Shown here in pieces: positions 8,564-16,434 of a stretch of DNA of 43,950 nucleotides. The stretch's first letter is position 1. Each line of letters opens with the position of its first letter. Made by a program: the position numbers and the translations under genes. Below the pieces are notes generated by a model, which did not search any database, was not told where the DNA came from, and saw only the letters and a program-made list of their open reading frames with translations. Source of the DNA: Ignavibacteriota bacterium (GTDB lineage: Bacteria; Bacteroidota; Ignavibacteria; Ignavibacteriales; Melioribacteraceae). The DNA lies in the NCBI GenBank assembly GCA_002746605.1, contig PDPT01000011.1:1-43950 (forward strand), written 5' to 3'.

Positions 8564-11500
8564 ATGAGCAAAGAAAATAACCATTACATTGTTGCAGTTG
8601 GTGCTTCGGCTGGCGGTTTGGAAGCTATAGAAGAATTATTCTCCAACATTCCACCTGATACCGGAATGTCTTTTATTGTTATACAACATTTATCTCCTGA
8701 TTATAAAAGTTTAATGGTAGAGCTTCTTTCGAAGAAAACCAACATGAAAGTTTTTAGAGCAGAAAATGAAATGCCTATAGAACAAAACTGCGTATATTTA
8801 ATACCTCCTAAAATGAATATGACAGTATTCCATAACAAATTGTTGTTAACGGAACAGGATCTGGGAAGAGGATTAAATTTACCGATTGATATATTTTTTA
8901 AATCCCTTGCAAAAGATGCTGCCGAAAAAGCTATTTGTATTATTTTGTCGGGCTCAGGAAGTGACGGTTCAAGCGGATTGAGAGAAATAAAAGAAAACGG
9001 AGGCTTAATAGTTGTTCAAGACCCCGAAACAGCTCAATTCGATAGTATGCCTAATAGTGCCATAAATACCGGTTTGGTAGATTTTATTTTATCTCCGGCA
9101 GATATTGCCGAAAAGATTTTTGCTTATGTTAATGCACCGCCTATTAATTTAGCCGATAAAGCAAAACTCTTTAGTAGTAGTCAAGATGGCTTACTAAGAA
9201 TTTTTGCACTAATAAGAGAAAAGCATGAAATTGATTATTCCCATTATAAAATGAGTACAATGGTAAGACGCATTGAAAGAAGAATGTCTCTTAACCAAAT
9301 CGGGAATATGAATGATTATGTAAAATATCTTGAAAATAATTCCAACGAAGTTTCTATTTTATATAGAGAACTACTAATAGGCGTAACAAGTTTCTTTAGA
9401 GATCACCAAGCTTTTTCTATAATGAAAAAAGATATTATTCCCCAACTTTTAGATAAAAACGAAGACCACATTGTTAGAATTTGGGTTACCGGATGCTCTA
9501 CCGGAGAAGAAGCTTATTCAATTGCAATATTGTGCCATGAATATCTTATTAAAACGGGAAATAGAGCCCAAGTTAAAATTTTTGCAACAGATGTTGATCA
9601 AGATGCTATTATTAAAGCCGGAAACGGAACTTATACAGATAGTATAGTAAGCGATATTGATGAAGAAATACTTAACAAATACTTTATTAAACAAGATAAT
9701 ACTTTTAAGATAACCAGAACAATTAGAGAAATGGTTGTTTTTGCTAAACATAACCTTGTTAAAGATCCGCCTTTCCCAAATATTGATTTGGTTACCTGCA
9801 GAAATCTATTGATTTATTTGCAGCCCTCTTTACAAAACAAAGTATTTCAACTTTTTAATTATTCATTAAATGCAGGCGGATTCTTATTCCTCGGGTCAAG
9901 TGAATCGCTAGGTGATTATTCTGAATATTTTTCAACAATTAATCTCAAATGGAAAATTTATAAATCACGTGGCAGAATGTCGCATATAGATATAAACAGA
10001 TTTAGCATTCCGGTAAAAAAGAAAAGCGAATATTTTATCGATGCTAAAAATAACTATATCTTTCAGGGTAAAAGAGATGAAAATAGAATGCTTTCTCGTT
10101 TTCTTGATAATGCTCAAAAAAAATATTTGCCTTTTTCAATATTATTCAACACGCAAGGCGAAATTCTACATATCGTAGGTGATTCATCAAAATTTTTAAA
10201 GTTTCCCGCAGGAAAAATAACCAACCAACTCAGCAAACTACTGCCTAAGGATTTAGAAATACCTGCACTGACTGCAATCCAAAAATTATTTATAAAAAAT
10301 GAAGATATTATTTATAATAATGTTGCCGTAGAAATAAATGGAACTAAAGAAATTTACAATCTTATTTTTACACAACTGGAAGGTAAAAGCCACCAAGTGC
10401 CATTTGGGGCTATATATTTTGAAAAAGTAGAAAATCCCTTGGTATTTAAGGATGCCAAAGAAGCTAACTTTTTGAATATTAATGAACAAGCCGAACAGCG
10501 AATTATTGATCTTGAGCAAGAACTCCAATTTACTAAGGAAAACTTACAAGCAGCCATAGAAGAATTGGAAACATCTAACGAAGAACTGCAGGCAGCCAAT
10601 GAAGAACTTTTGGCAAGTAACGAAGAGCTGCAAAGTACAAACGAAGAATTACAATCCGTAAATGAGGAATTGCATACTGTAAACTCCGAACATCAGAATA
10701 AGATTTTAGAACTAACAATGGTCAATAACGATATTGAAAATCTTATTAATAGTCTGCAGCTTGCAGTATTATTTTTCGATGATAATCTGGAACTTAGAAA
10801 ACACACACCGAAAGCTAAAGAAATTCTAAAAATAAGAGAAAACGATATTGGCAGAACTTACAGACAAATATTAGATAAACGATATAATATTGATTTATGC
10901 CAATTGATAGAACAAGTAAAAGACACAGGTGAAAGCTTGGCAATAGAATTTTCTTTTGATGCCAAATATTACATTGCCGGTATAAGACCTTATCTTATTT
11001 CGGAAAAACTGCAATCCGGGGTTACGCTTTCACTTGCAGAAATAACAAAGTTACACGGTATAGAAGAAAGGTTATTTAGAAGTGAACTTTGGCTTAAAGA
11101 AACTGAAAAAGTGGCAAAAATAGGTGCTTGGGAAATAATACTGGGGAATATGGAGGTTAATATAACCGAAGCGGTTTATGAAATCTATGGAATTACTAAC
11201 AATCATAAAATAGATATTGATGTACTCTCTCGGTTTTATACCGAAAGAGATAAAAAGAAATTTAAAAGAGCTATTGATAATTGTATTAAGAAAGGAAAAG
11301 AGTTTGACTTAATATTAAACTTGGTTTCCGCACATGGCGAATACAAAAAAATAAGATTGCTTGGCGAAGCCGATAAAAAAAATAATTCTATTATTAGAGT
11401 TTTTGGTGTTATAAAAGATATAAGCGAAATTTACGGTTATCAGGAAAAGCTAGAAAATATGAAAAAAAACACGAATTCTTTAGAAAAAATAATATCAAAA

Positions 11501-11578
11501 AAAATTACCTATTTAGATAATTCTGAAAAAGAAGAATTTAACTCAATACTAAAATCTAAGAATACGAAGGAAAAATAA
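8564..11578 (+). CDS. CheB-CheR fusion with heptad coiled coil and two PAS domains
   Basis: The 1004-aa protein begins with a CheB methylesterase domain (about 8-190) with an intact triad: Ser15 in GASAGG, His42 in QHLSP and Asp134 in [10 protein letters not shown]. There is no receiver domain in front. A CheR methyltransferase follows (about 205-475), with an alpha-helical N-domain, the SAM motif [12 protein letters not shown] and [11 protein letters not shown]. Residues about 635-725 form a coiled coil with repeated NEELQxx heptads, then two PAS-like domains (about 726-835 and 846-965). The protein ends without a histidine kinase module, unlike many relatives. No chemoreceptor, CheW or CheA gene is near, so the CheB/CheR pair may modify an unlinked receptor or act as a sensory scaffold. 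The partner kinase gene starts 5 bp after the stop. Confidence 0.93.
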   Translation: MSKENNHYIVAVGASAGGLEAIEELFSNIPPDTGMSFIVIQHLSPDYKSLMVELLSKKTNMKVFRAENEMPIEQNCVYLIPPKMNMTVFHNKLLLTEQDLGRGLNLPIDIFFKSLAKDAAEKAICIILSGSGSDGSSGLREIKENGGLIVVQDPETAQFDSMPNSAINTGLVDFILSPADIAEKIFAYVNAPPINLADKAKLFSSSQDGLLRIFALIREKHEIDYSHYKMSTMVRRIERRMSLNQIGNMNDYVKYLENNSNEVSILYRELLIGVTSFFRDHQAFSIMKKDIIPQLLDKNEDHIVRIWVTGCSTGEEAYSIAILCHEYLIKTGNRAQVKIFATDVDQDAIIKAGNGTYTDSIVSDIDEEILNKYFIKQDNTFKITRTIREMVVFAKHNLVKDPPFPNIDLVTCRNLLIYLQPSLQNKVFQLFNYSLNAGGFLFLGSSESLGDYSEYFSTINLKWKIYKSRGRMSHIDINRFSIPVKKKSEYFIDAKNNYIFQGKRDENRMLSRFLDNAQKKYLPFSILFNTQGEILHIVGDSSKFLKFPAGKITNQLSKLLPKDLEIPALTAIQKLFIKNEDIIYNNVAVEINGTKEIYNLIFTQLEGKSHQVPFGAIYFEKVENPLVFKDAKEANFLNINEQAEQRIIDLEQELQFTKENLQAAIEELETSNEELQAANEELLASNEELQSTNEELQSVNEELHTVNSEHQNKILELTMVNNDIENLINSLQLAVLFFDDNLELRKHTPKAKEILKIRENDIGRTYRQILDKRYNIDLCQLIEQVKDTGESLAIEFSFDAKYYIAGIRPYLISEKLQSGVTLSLAEITKLHGIEERLFRSELWLKETEKVAKIGAWEIILGNMEVNITEAVYEIYGITNNHKIDIDVLSRFYTERDKKKFKRAIDNCIKKGKEFDLILNLVSAHGEYKKIRLLGEADKKNNSIIRVFGVIKDISEIYGYQEKLENMKKNTNSLEKIISKKITYLDNSEKEEFNSILKSKNTKEK

Positions 11579-11583
11579 TATAG

Positions 11584-12852
11584 ATGCAAAAACAAAATGA
11601 AAATGATATTAAACTTTCACAAGTATCAAAAGAATATGCGGAAATACAGAAATTTTTAAATAAATCTACAGATCCTGTAGTCGAAAAAATAAGACGTTAT
11701 TTAAATGAGATCCATATTCAGAGAATTGAGCTTCATAGCCAAAATGAAGAACTTAGAAGTATGCAAAACGAATTACAGCTTTTACAAAACGAATATTATG
11801 AGCTTTATAATAATGCTCCAATCGGGTATGTTGTTTTAGATAAAAACGCAATTATACATAAATGCAACATACGCTTTCAAAATTGTTTGGGCTATGTTGC
11901 TTCCGATATCTTAAATAAACCATTAAATAAATTTATAAAAGAAGATAAAGATTTTCTCGCAATATATAAATCTTTCTTTAAAAAACCTCAAAATAAAATA
12001 TTTGAATATGAATTCATAAAGGCTGACGGGAGCTATTTCTATGGTAGAATAATGGGAACAATAATGCACAATTCTGTTCTAGGAAACAACTATGATAACA
12101 AATTATTTCTTGTTATTAACGATATTTCCGCTCAAAAATATTATCAAGAACAAACGGAAATTCTACTTAAAAATAAATCAAAGTTTATTTCTACAATGGC
12201 TCACGATATTCGTAATCCTCTCGGTTCAATTATTGGTTACAGTCAATTTTTACTTGACGAACATAAAAGCTTAAATAATTCCGAATTAAATGATTGTTTT
12301 AACAGCTTAAATAGAGTTAGTAAAAATTTAAATAGTTTTGTAAATAATTTTATGAACTTATCAAAAATAGACTTTGATCTTGAGAACATAAAATTAGAAG
12401 TTATTGAACAAAATGATATTCTTAAACAACTAATAAAATCATTAGAAAAACCGACAAAAGACAAAAATATTAAGATTACTTTTCAAGATGATCTTACCTT
12501 GGAATGTTTAAGTAATGATTTTATGGCGGAAACCGTTTATAGAAATATTTTAACAAATGCCATTAAGTTTACAGAACCAAATGGAAATATTACCATAAAA
12601 ACTTATAAAAAAGAAAATTACGGCTGCGTTGAAATAACCGATAGCGGAATTGGAATAAGTAAAGAAAAACTGAATGAAATCTTAGCTGAGACTCAGCCGT
12701 CAATTAGTACAACCGGAACAAATAATGAAATCGGTTCAGGTTTAGGATTACTTATATGTAAAGAGTATGTAAATAAAATGCAAGGGAAATTAGATATAAA
12801 AAGCGTTTTGAATAAAGGAACAACTATAACAGTATCTTTACTACTTGAGTGA
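11584..12852 (+). CDS. PAS-domain sensor histidine kinase with intact H-box
   Basis: The 422-aa protein has no membrane segment. A charged coiled-coil N-terminus (about 1-70, including HIQRIELHSQNEELRSMQNE) leads into one PAS domain (about 72-190). A HisKA dimerisation domain follows, with phospho-acceptor His207 in FISTMAHDIRNPLG, then a HATPase_c domain with the N-box RNILTNAIKF, G1 DSGIGIS and G2 GSGLGLLICKEYV. It should be a cytosolic, competent autokinase. There is no response regulator nearby, so the phosphate acceptor is encoded elsewhere. It lies 5 bp after the CheB-CheR fusion gene, and its stop overlaps the GTG of the third gene by 4 bp. Confidence 0.93.
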   Translation: MQKQNENDIKLSQVSKEYAEIQKFLNKSTDPVVEKIRRYLNEIHIQRIELHSQNEELRSMQNELQLLQNEYYELYNNAPIGYVVLDKNAIIHKCNIRFQNCLGYVASDILNKPLNKFIKEDKDFLAIYKSFFKKPQNKIFEYEFIKADGSYFYGRIMGTIMHNSVLGNNYDNKLFLVINDISAQKYYQEQTEILLKNKSKFISTMAHDIRNPLGSIIGYSQFLLDEHKSLNNSELNDCFNSLNRVSKNLNSFVNNFMNLSKIDFDLENIKLEVIEQNDILKQLIKSLEKPTKDKNIKITFQDDLTLECLSNDFMAETVYRNILTNAIKFTEPNGNITIKTYKKENYGCVEITDSGIGISKEKLNEILAETQPSISTTGTNNEIGSGLGLLICKEYVNKMQGKLDIKSVLNKGTTITVSLLLE

Positions 12853-15821
12853 TCTTTAAAATGAGAAAAAATAATAAAGAATATGCTGAACTAAGAAAAG
12901 CAGCATTAAAACAGTTACAGGAAGAAGTTTCTCTCTCTTCGCTATCGGAAGATAAAATAAAAGAAAAACTGCACGAACTTAGTGTTCACCAAATTGAATT
13001 GGAAATCCAGAATAACGAATTAAGAAATGCTAAATTAGAAATAGAACTAAGAAAAGAAGAATACGAAAAGTTATTTAACAAAGCTCCTTTCGGATATATG
13101 CTTTTAGATTCAAACGGAATGATACTTAAAGCAAATTACTTTATCCAAAATTTATTTAATGAAGCAGCCACTGCAATTATTGATAAACCATTTGTTACCT
13201 TTCTTGAAGGCGAAGATAAAAAACTTTTTCTCGGTATCTTTCCTTCATTCTTTAAAAACCCAGGTAAAAAAAATTATAAGTTTAAAATAAAAGATAAAAT
13301 TATTCAAATTACGGGCAAACATCAAAAAAATACAAAAGGAATAGTTACTGCTCTGCTCTTAAATGTTATTGATGTAACCGAGCGTGAATTAATGACACGG
13401 CAAATTGCAGCAGATAAAGAATTATACAGTTCAATTATTAATTCCGCTTTGGAAGGCTTTTTATTGATTAACTATAAAGGACTAATCTTAGATATTAATC
13501 AATCGGCAAGCCAAATGCTTGGTTATCTAAAAGATGAACTTATCGGAGCAAATATAAAAACAATAGAATCCGATGAAAATTGTGAAACACTTTTAAGCCT
13601 GTTTATAAAGCCTGAATCGGAAACCCGAATTACTTATTTAACAAAACATTTAAGAAAAGATAAATTTTTAATTAATGTTGAAGTAAGCACTTCCGTCATC
13701 AATAAAGAATATAATAAGTTTGTAATAATTTTTACAAAAGATATTACAAACAAACTCTGCAATCAAAAAATACATGAAAAAAGGATTGAATTATTAGAAT
13801 ATTCGGCTACTACACAAATTCCTGGCGTATTGCTAAAAGCATTAGAAATTTGTGCTGAAATTACAGAAAGTGAAATAGCACTTTGGTATGAGTGTGATAA
13901 CAAAAGTGAAAAAGCAAAATTGCTGCAATATTTTCCTAACAAAACTACTAATAATTTACTTGGAGATAACAAGGATTACTATGATTGCATAAACTTAAAC
14001 AATAAATTCAACTTTAAGAATATCTACCTTAATAATAATTTAAATGAAGTAAGTTTTTACAATACTCCCGTAAATAAATTTGAAGTTAACCGACAAATTA
14101 TTGTACCAATCATACGAAATAGTTCTACTGCAGGTTTTATTGTTGTTGCTAATAAAAGTAAAAATTATGTAAATGAAGATGTACAAATAATGGAAGATTT
14201 TAGTAATATTGCCTGGAACATATATGAACGCTTACAAACAAAAGAAAATCTATTTAAAAGCGAACTGACTAAAAGTACAATTGTAGATGTTCTTCCTGAT
14301 TTAATGTTGGAAATTAATAAAAAAGGCAGCATAATAAATTATTTTAAAGGTAAACATACTGAATTATTTATTTCTGAAAATAAGTTAAAAAACAGTAATA
14401 TTACTGCTATTTTTCCGCCCAATGTGATAAACTTGGCAAAGAAAAAAATATTAGATGCTTTGTTACAAAACTGCACTACCAATTTTGAGTATTCACATTC
14501 TTACAAAACCAAATTTCAACACTTTTCGGTTAGAATTGTAAAATTTACCGATAGTTCCGTGCTTTGTTTTTTACGAGACGAAACAGATAAAGAAATTGCT
14601 AAATCTATAATTATAGAATCTGAAGAAAAATTTGCGAAAGCCTTTTATAAAAGTCCGTTACTTAAGAGTATAAACAATTTAAATACTGATCAATTTATAG
14701 AAGTAAATAAAAAATTTACCGAAGTAACAGGCTACAAAAAAAGTGAAGTACTTGGAAAAACACAAGTAAATCTGGGCATTATATCAAAGGAAACTTACAA
14801 TAAAATTTTTGAAGAACTTTTGAACACTGGTTCTATTTATAATCTGCAAATTGAAATGATTAAAGCTGATGGTAAAAAAATAATTGCAAACTATAACGGT
14901 CAAATTATTTCGCTTGCAGGAAAAAAACATTTACTTTCCTGGTACGAAGATATTACGAAAAAATTAAAAAATGAAAAGGAAATAAAAGAACATCGTATTA
15001 ATTTGGAAAAATTAGTTGAAGAGAGAACCGAAGAGCTCTCCGAAACAAACAAAAAATTAGAAGTAAAAATAAGAAAAACAAAAGAAACCGAAGAAGCAGC
15101 TAAATCTGCATTAGAAAAATCTGAGGAGTTAGTAAAATTAAAATCCCAATTTATGTCATTGGCATCGAAGGAATTTAGAACACCACTTACAACAATTTTA
15201 ACTGCATCACAATCAATAGACAATTACTTAAAAAAAGATGATAAAATTAACATTGCTCGTAACTCTAAAAAAATTCAAGATTCGGTGCATAATTTAATAT
15301 CGATACTTGGCGAAATTATCGTTTTAAGTAAAACCGATAAAGCCAAAATTGGAATTGATTATCAAAATGTAAATATAAAAGAACTAGTTGAAAATATTAT
15401 CACTAATATATCCTATCAAAAAAAGCTCAATCAAAATATTATTGTAGAAAATAATCTTACACAATTTGAAGTTTTAGCCGACCCAAAAATTTTGAATCAT
15501 ATTTTAACAAACTTACTTATCAATGGAATTAATTACTCGTATGATAACTCGACAATTAAATTAAAACTAAATAATTCTGAAGATAAATTAATTTTGAAGG
15601 TTAGTGATAACGGACCCGGAATATCGAAAGAAGACATCCATAGAATTTTTGAAGCTTTTTACAGAGGCAACAATGGAACTAACATACAAGGTTCGGGACT
15701 TGGCCTAAGCGTTGTAAAAAAATATGTTGAAATTTATAAAGGAAACATTGCAGTAAATTCAGATAATAAAAGCGGAACAGAGTTTACAGTAACAATACCT
15801 TTTAATAAAGCCAAAATATAA
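12849..15821 (+). CDS. Large multi-PAS/GAF histidine kinase homologue with His-to-Lys substituted H-box
   Basis: The 990-aa product has an N-terminal coiled coil like that of the preceding kinase (HQIELEIQNNELRNAKLEIE). Domains then follow in order: PAS (about 75-180), PAS (about 190-305), GAF-like (about 310-465), PAS (about 475-590), PAS (about 595-715), coiled coil (about 720-765), HisKA and HATPase_c. The H-box reads MSLASKEFRTPLTTI, with Lys774 (AAG at 15168-15170) where the phospho-acceptor His should be. The ATPase domain looks intact (NLLINGINYS, SDNGPGIS, GSGLGLSVVKKYV). It is therefore probably a pseudokinase or ATP-dependent partner of the upstream kinase. The start is either GTG 12849, overlapping the upstream stop by 4 bp, or ATG 12861. 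Confidence 0.9.
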   Translation: MIFKMRKNNKEYAELRKAALKQLQEEVSLSSLSEDKIKEKLHELSVHQIELEIQNNELRNAKLEIELRKEEYEKLFNKAPFGYMLLDSNGMILKANYFIQNLFNEAATAIIDKPFVTFLEGEDKKLFLGIFPSFFKNPGKKNYKFKIKDKIIQITGKHQKNTKGIVTALLLNVIDVTERELMTRQIAADKELYSSIINSALEGFLLINYKGLILDINQSASQMLGYLKDELIGANIKTIESDENCETLLSLFIKPESETRITYLTKHLRKDKFLINVEVSTSVINKEYNKFVIIFTKDITNKLCNQKIHEKRIELLEYSATTQIPGVLLKALEICAEITESEIALWYECDNKSEKAKLLQYFPNKTTNNLLGDNKDYYDCINLNNKFNFKNIYLNNNLNEVSFYNTPVNKFEVNRQIIVPIIRNSSTAGFIVVANKSKNYVNEDVQIMEDFSNIAWNIYERLQTKENLFKSELTKSTIVDVLPDLMLEINKKGSIINYFKGKHTELFISENKLKNSNITAIFPPNVINLAKKKILDALLQNCTTNFEYSHSYKTKFQHFSVRIVKFTDSSVLCFLRDETDKEIAKSIIIESEEKFAKAFYKSPLLKSINNLNTDQFIEVNKKFTEVTGYKKSEVLGKTQVNLGIISKETYNKIFEELLNTGSIYNLQIEMIKADGKKIIANYNGQIISLAGKKHLLSWYEDITKKLKNEKEIKEHRINLEKLVEERTEELSETNKKLEVKIRKTKETEEAAKSALEKSEELVKLKSQFMSLASKEFRTPLTTILTASQSIDNYLKKDDKINIARNSKKIQDSVHNLISILGEIIVLSKTDKAKIGIDYQNVNIKELVENIITNISYQKKLNQNIIVENNLTQFEVLADPKILNHILTNLLINGINYSYDNSTIKLKLNNSEDKLILKVSDNGPGISKEDIHRIFEAFYRGNNGTNIQGSGLGLSVVKKYVEIYKGNIAVNSDNKSGTEFTVTIPFNKAKI

Positions 15822-15893
15822 AATAAGGGAACCTGATTATAAAAATAATCTCAATCCTTAAAATAATTTAATACTCTAACGAATATTTTGGGG

Positions 15894-16079
15894 TTACGAT
15901 AAAAAGATGAATGACGCAATAATTAAAACAGCATAAAGTGAAGCTAAACTAATTAAAGTTAATTTTCTTTTATTAAGTTCTTCACTCAGTACTTTTTCAT
16001 CTTGATGTAAGTTCGTAGCAATAAAATCACTTGGTTCTGATTTTAAGTAACTGTCATTAAATGTTGTTGTCTTTTCCAA
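15894..16079 (-). CDS. Small single-pass membrane protein, function unknown
   Basis: This 61-aa protein starts with TTG at 16079, preceded by a strong ribosome binding site (AGGAG within ATGAGGAGAAAC), which is the main reason to accept it as real. Residues about 1-38 are hydrophilic and acidic, and a positive patch (NKRKL) is followed by one transmembrane helix at about 40-60 that ends the protein. This implies a cytosolic domain with a C-terminal membrane anchor. I do not recognise the family. It lies between the end of the signalling operon (convergent) and the pyruvate dehydrogenase operon (divergent), so it may share the dyad-rich control region at 16080-16434 with aceE. Confidence 0.6.
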   Translation of the reverse strand: MEKTTTFNDSYLKSEPSDFIATNLHQDEKVLSEELNKRKLTLISLASLYAVLIIASFIFLS

Positions 16080-16176
16080 AGTTTCTCCTCATGTAAATTT
16101 ATTTTTGGCTGTAATTTTTACCTCTTAGTCAATTATCGGAACTTACGATAAAATGTTTAGGTAAAATTTACTTCTT

Positions 16177-16193
16177 TTTGCAGTAACTGCAAA
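16177..16193. promoter_or_regulatory. 17-bp palindrome, candidate operator
   Basis: TTTGCAGTAACTGCAAA is perfectly symmetric around the central A at 16185, with 8-bp half-sites. It lies upstream of both the small membrane protein gene and aceE. The half-site TGCAGT recurs in dyads at 5802-5837 and 22549-22569. Confidence 0.45.
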
Positions 16194-16375
16194 TATCTTT
16201 ATTCCTTAGATAACAATACTTGTTTTTCTTATTCAAGAAAACTCTTTCAAATTAAGAACGATTACTTTTTTATTAAGTAATTCGAGATTTAAGCAAGAGC
16301 TAATCAATTCTTGTTTCTTTTTGTAATCTATTGTAGATTGAGTATCTAAATAAATTTTTTATCCACTCAAAATTA

Positions 16376-16407
16376 TTTAGTACATAACATAGAATTATAT
16401 AGATTTG
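16376..16407 (+). promoter_or_regulatory. Candidate aceE promoter (Bacteroidota type)
   Basis: TAGATTTG at 16400-16407 matches TAnnTTTG exactly. TTTA at 16376-16379, 20 bp upstream, is a three-out-of-four match to the -33 TTTG. The predicted start near 16414 leaves a short leader to the ATG at 16435, with AAAGGA inside it. Confidence 0.5.
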
Positions 16408-16434
16408 CAATTAAATTAAAGGATAATATCAGTA

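Larger units (their letters stand above)
16080..16434. promoter_or_regulatory. Dyad-rich divergent control region upstream of aceE
   Basis: This 355-bp gap lies between the small membrane protein gene and aceE. It contains several perfect dyads: TTTGCAGT-A-ACTGCAAA (16177-16193), ATTACTT/AAGTAAT with a 7-nt spacer (16261-16281), and AATCTA-TTG-TAGATT (16325-16339). A near-consensus promoter lies at its right end. No gene or RNA gene is recognised. The position suits transcriptional control of the pyruvate dehydrogenase operon. Confidence 0.45.

Noticed and set aside
8307..8567. 86-codon open frame before the CheB-CheR fusion gene
   Set aside because: It has low-complexity Leu/Asn/Phe content, no ribosome binding site and no recognisable domain. 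It contains the predicted promoter and overlaps the start of the next gene.
10540..10690. Repeated NEELQ-type units, about 21 bp apart in the DNA
   Set aside because: They are the heptads of the coiled coil normally found in CheB-CheR-PAS fusions, not an independent tandem repeat or CRISPR.
15835..15850. GATTAT-AAAA-ATAATC hairpin after the kinase operon
   Set aside because: The stem is almost entirely A-T and no T-run follows, so termination is unlikely.
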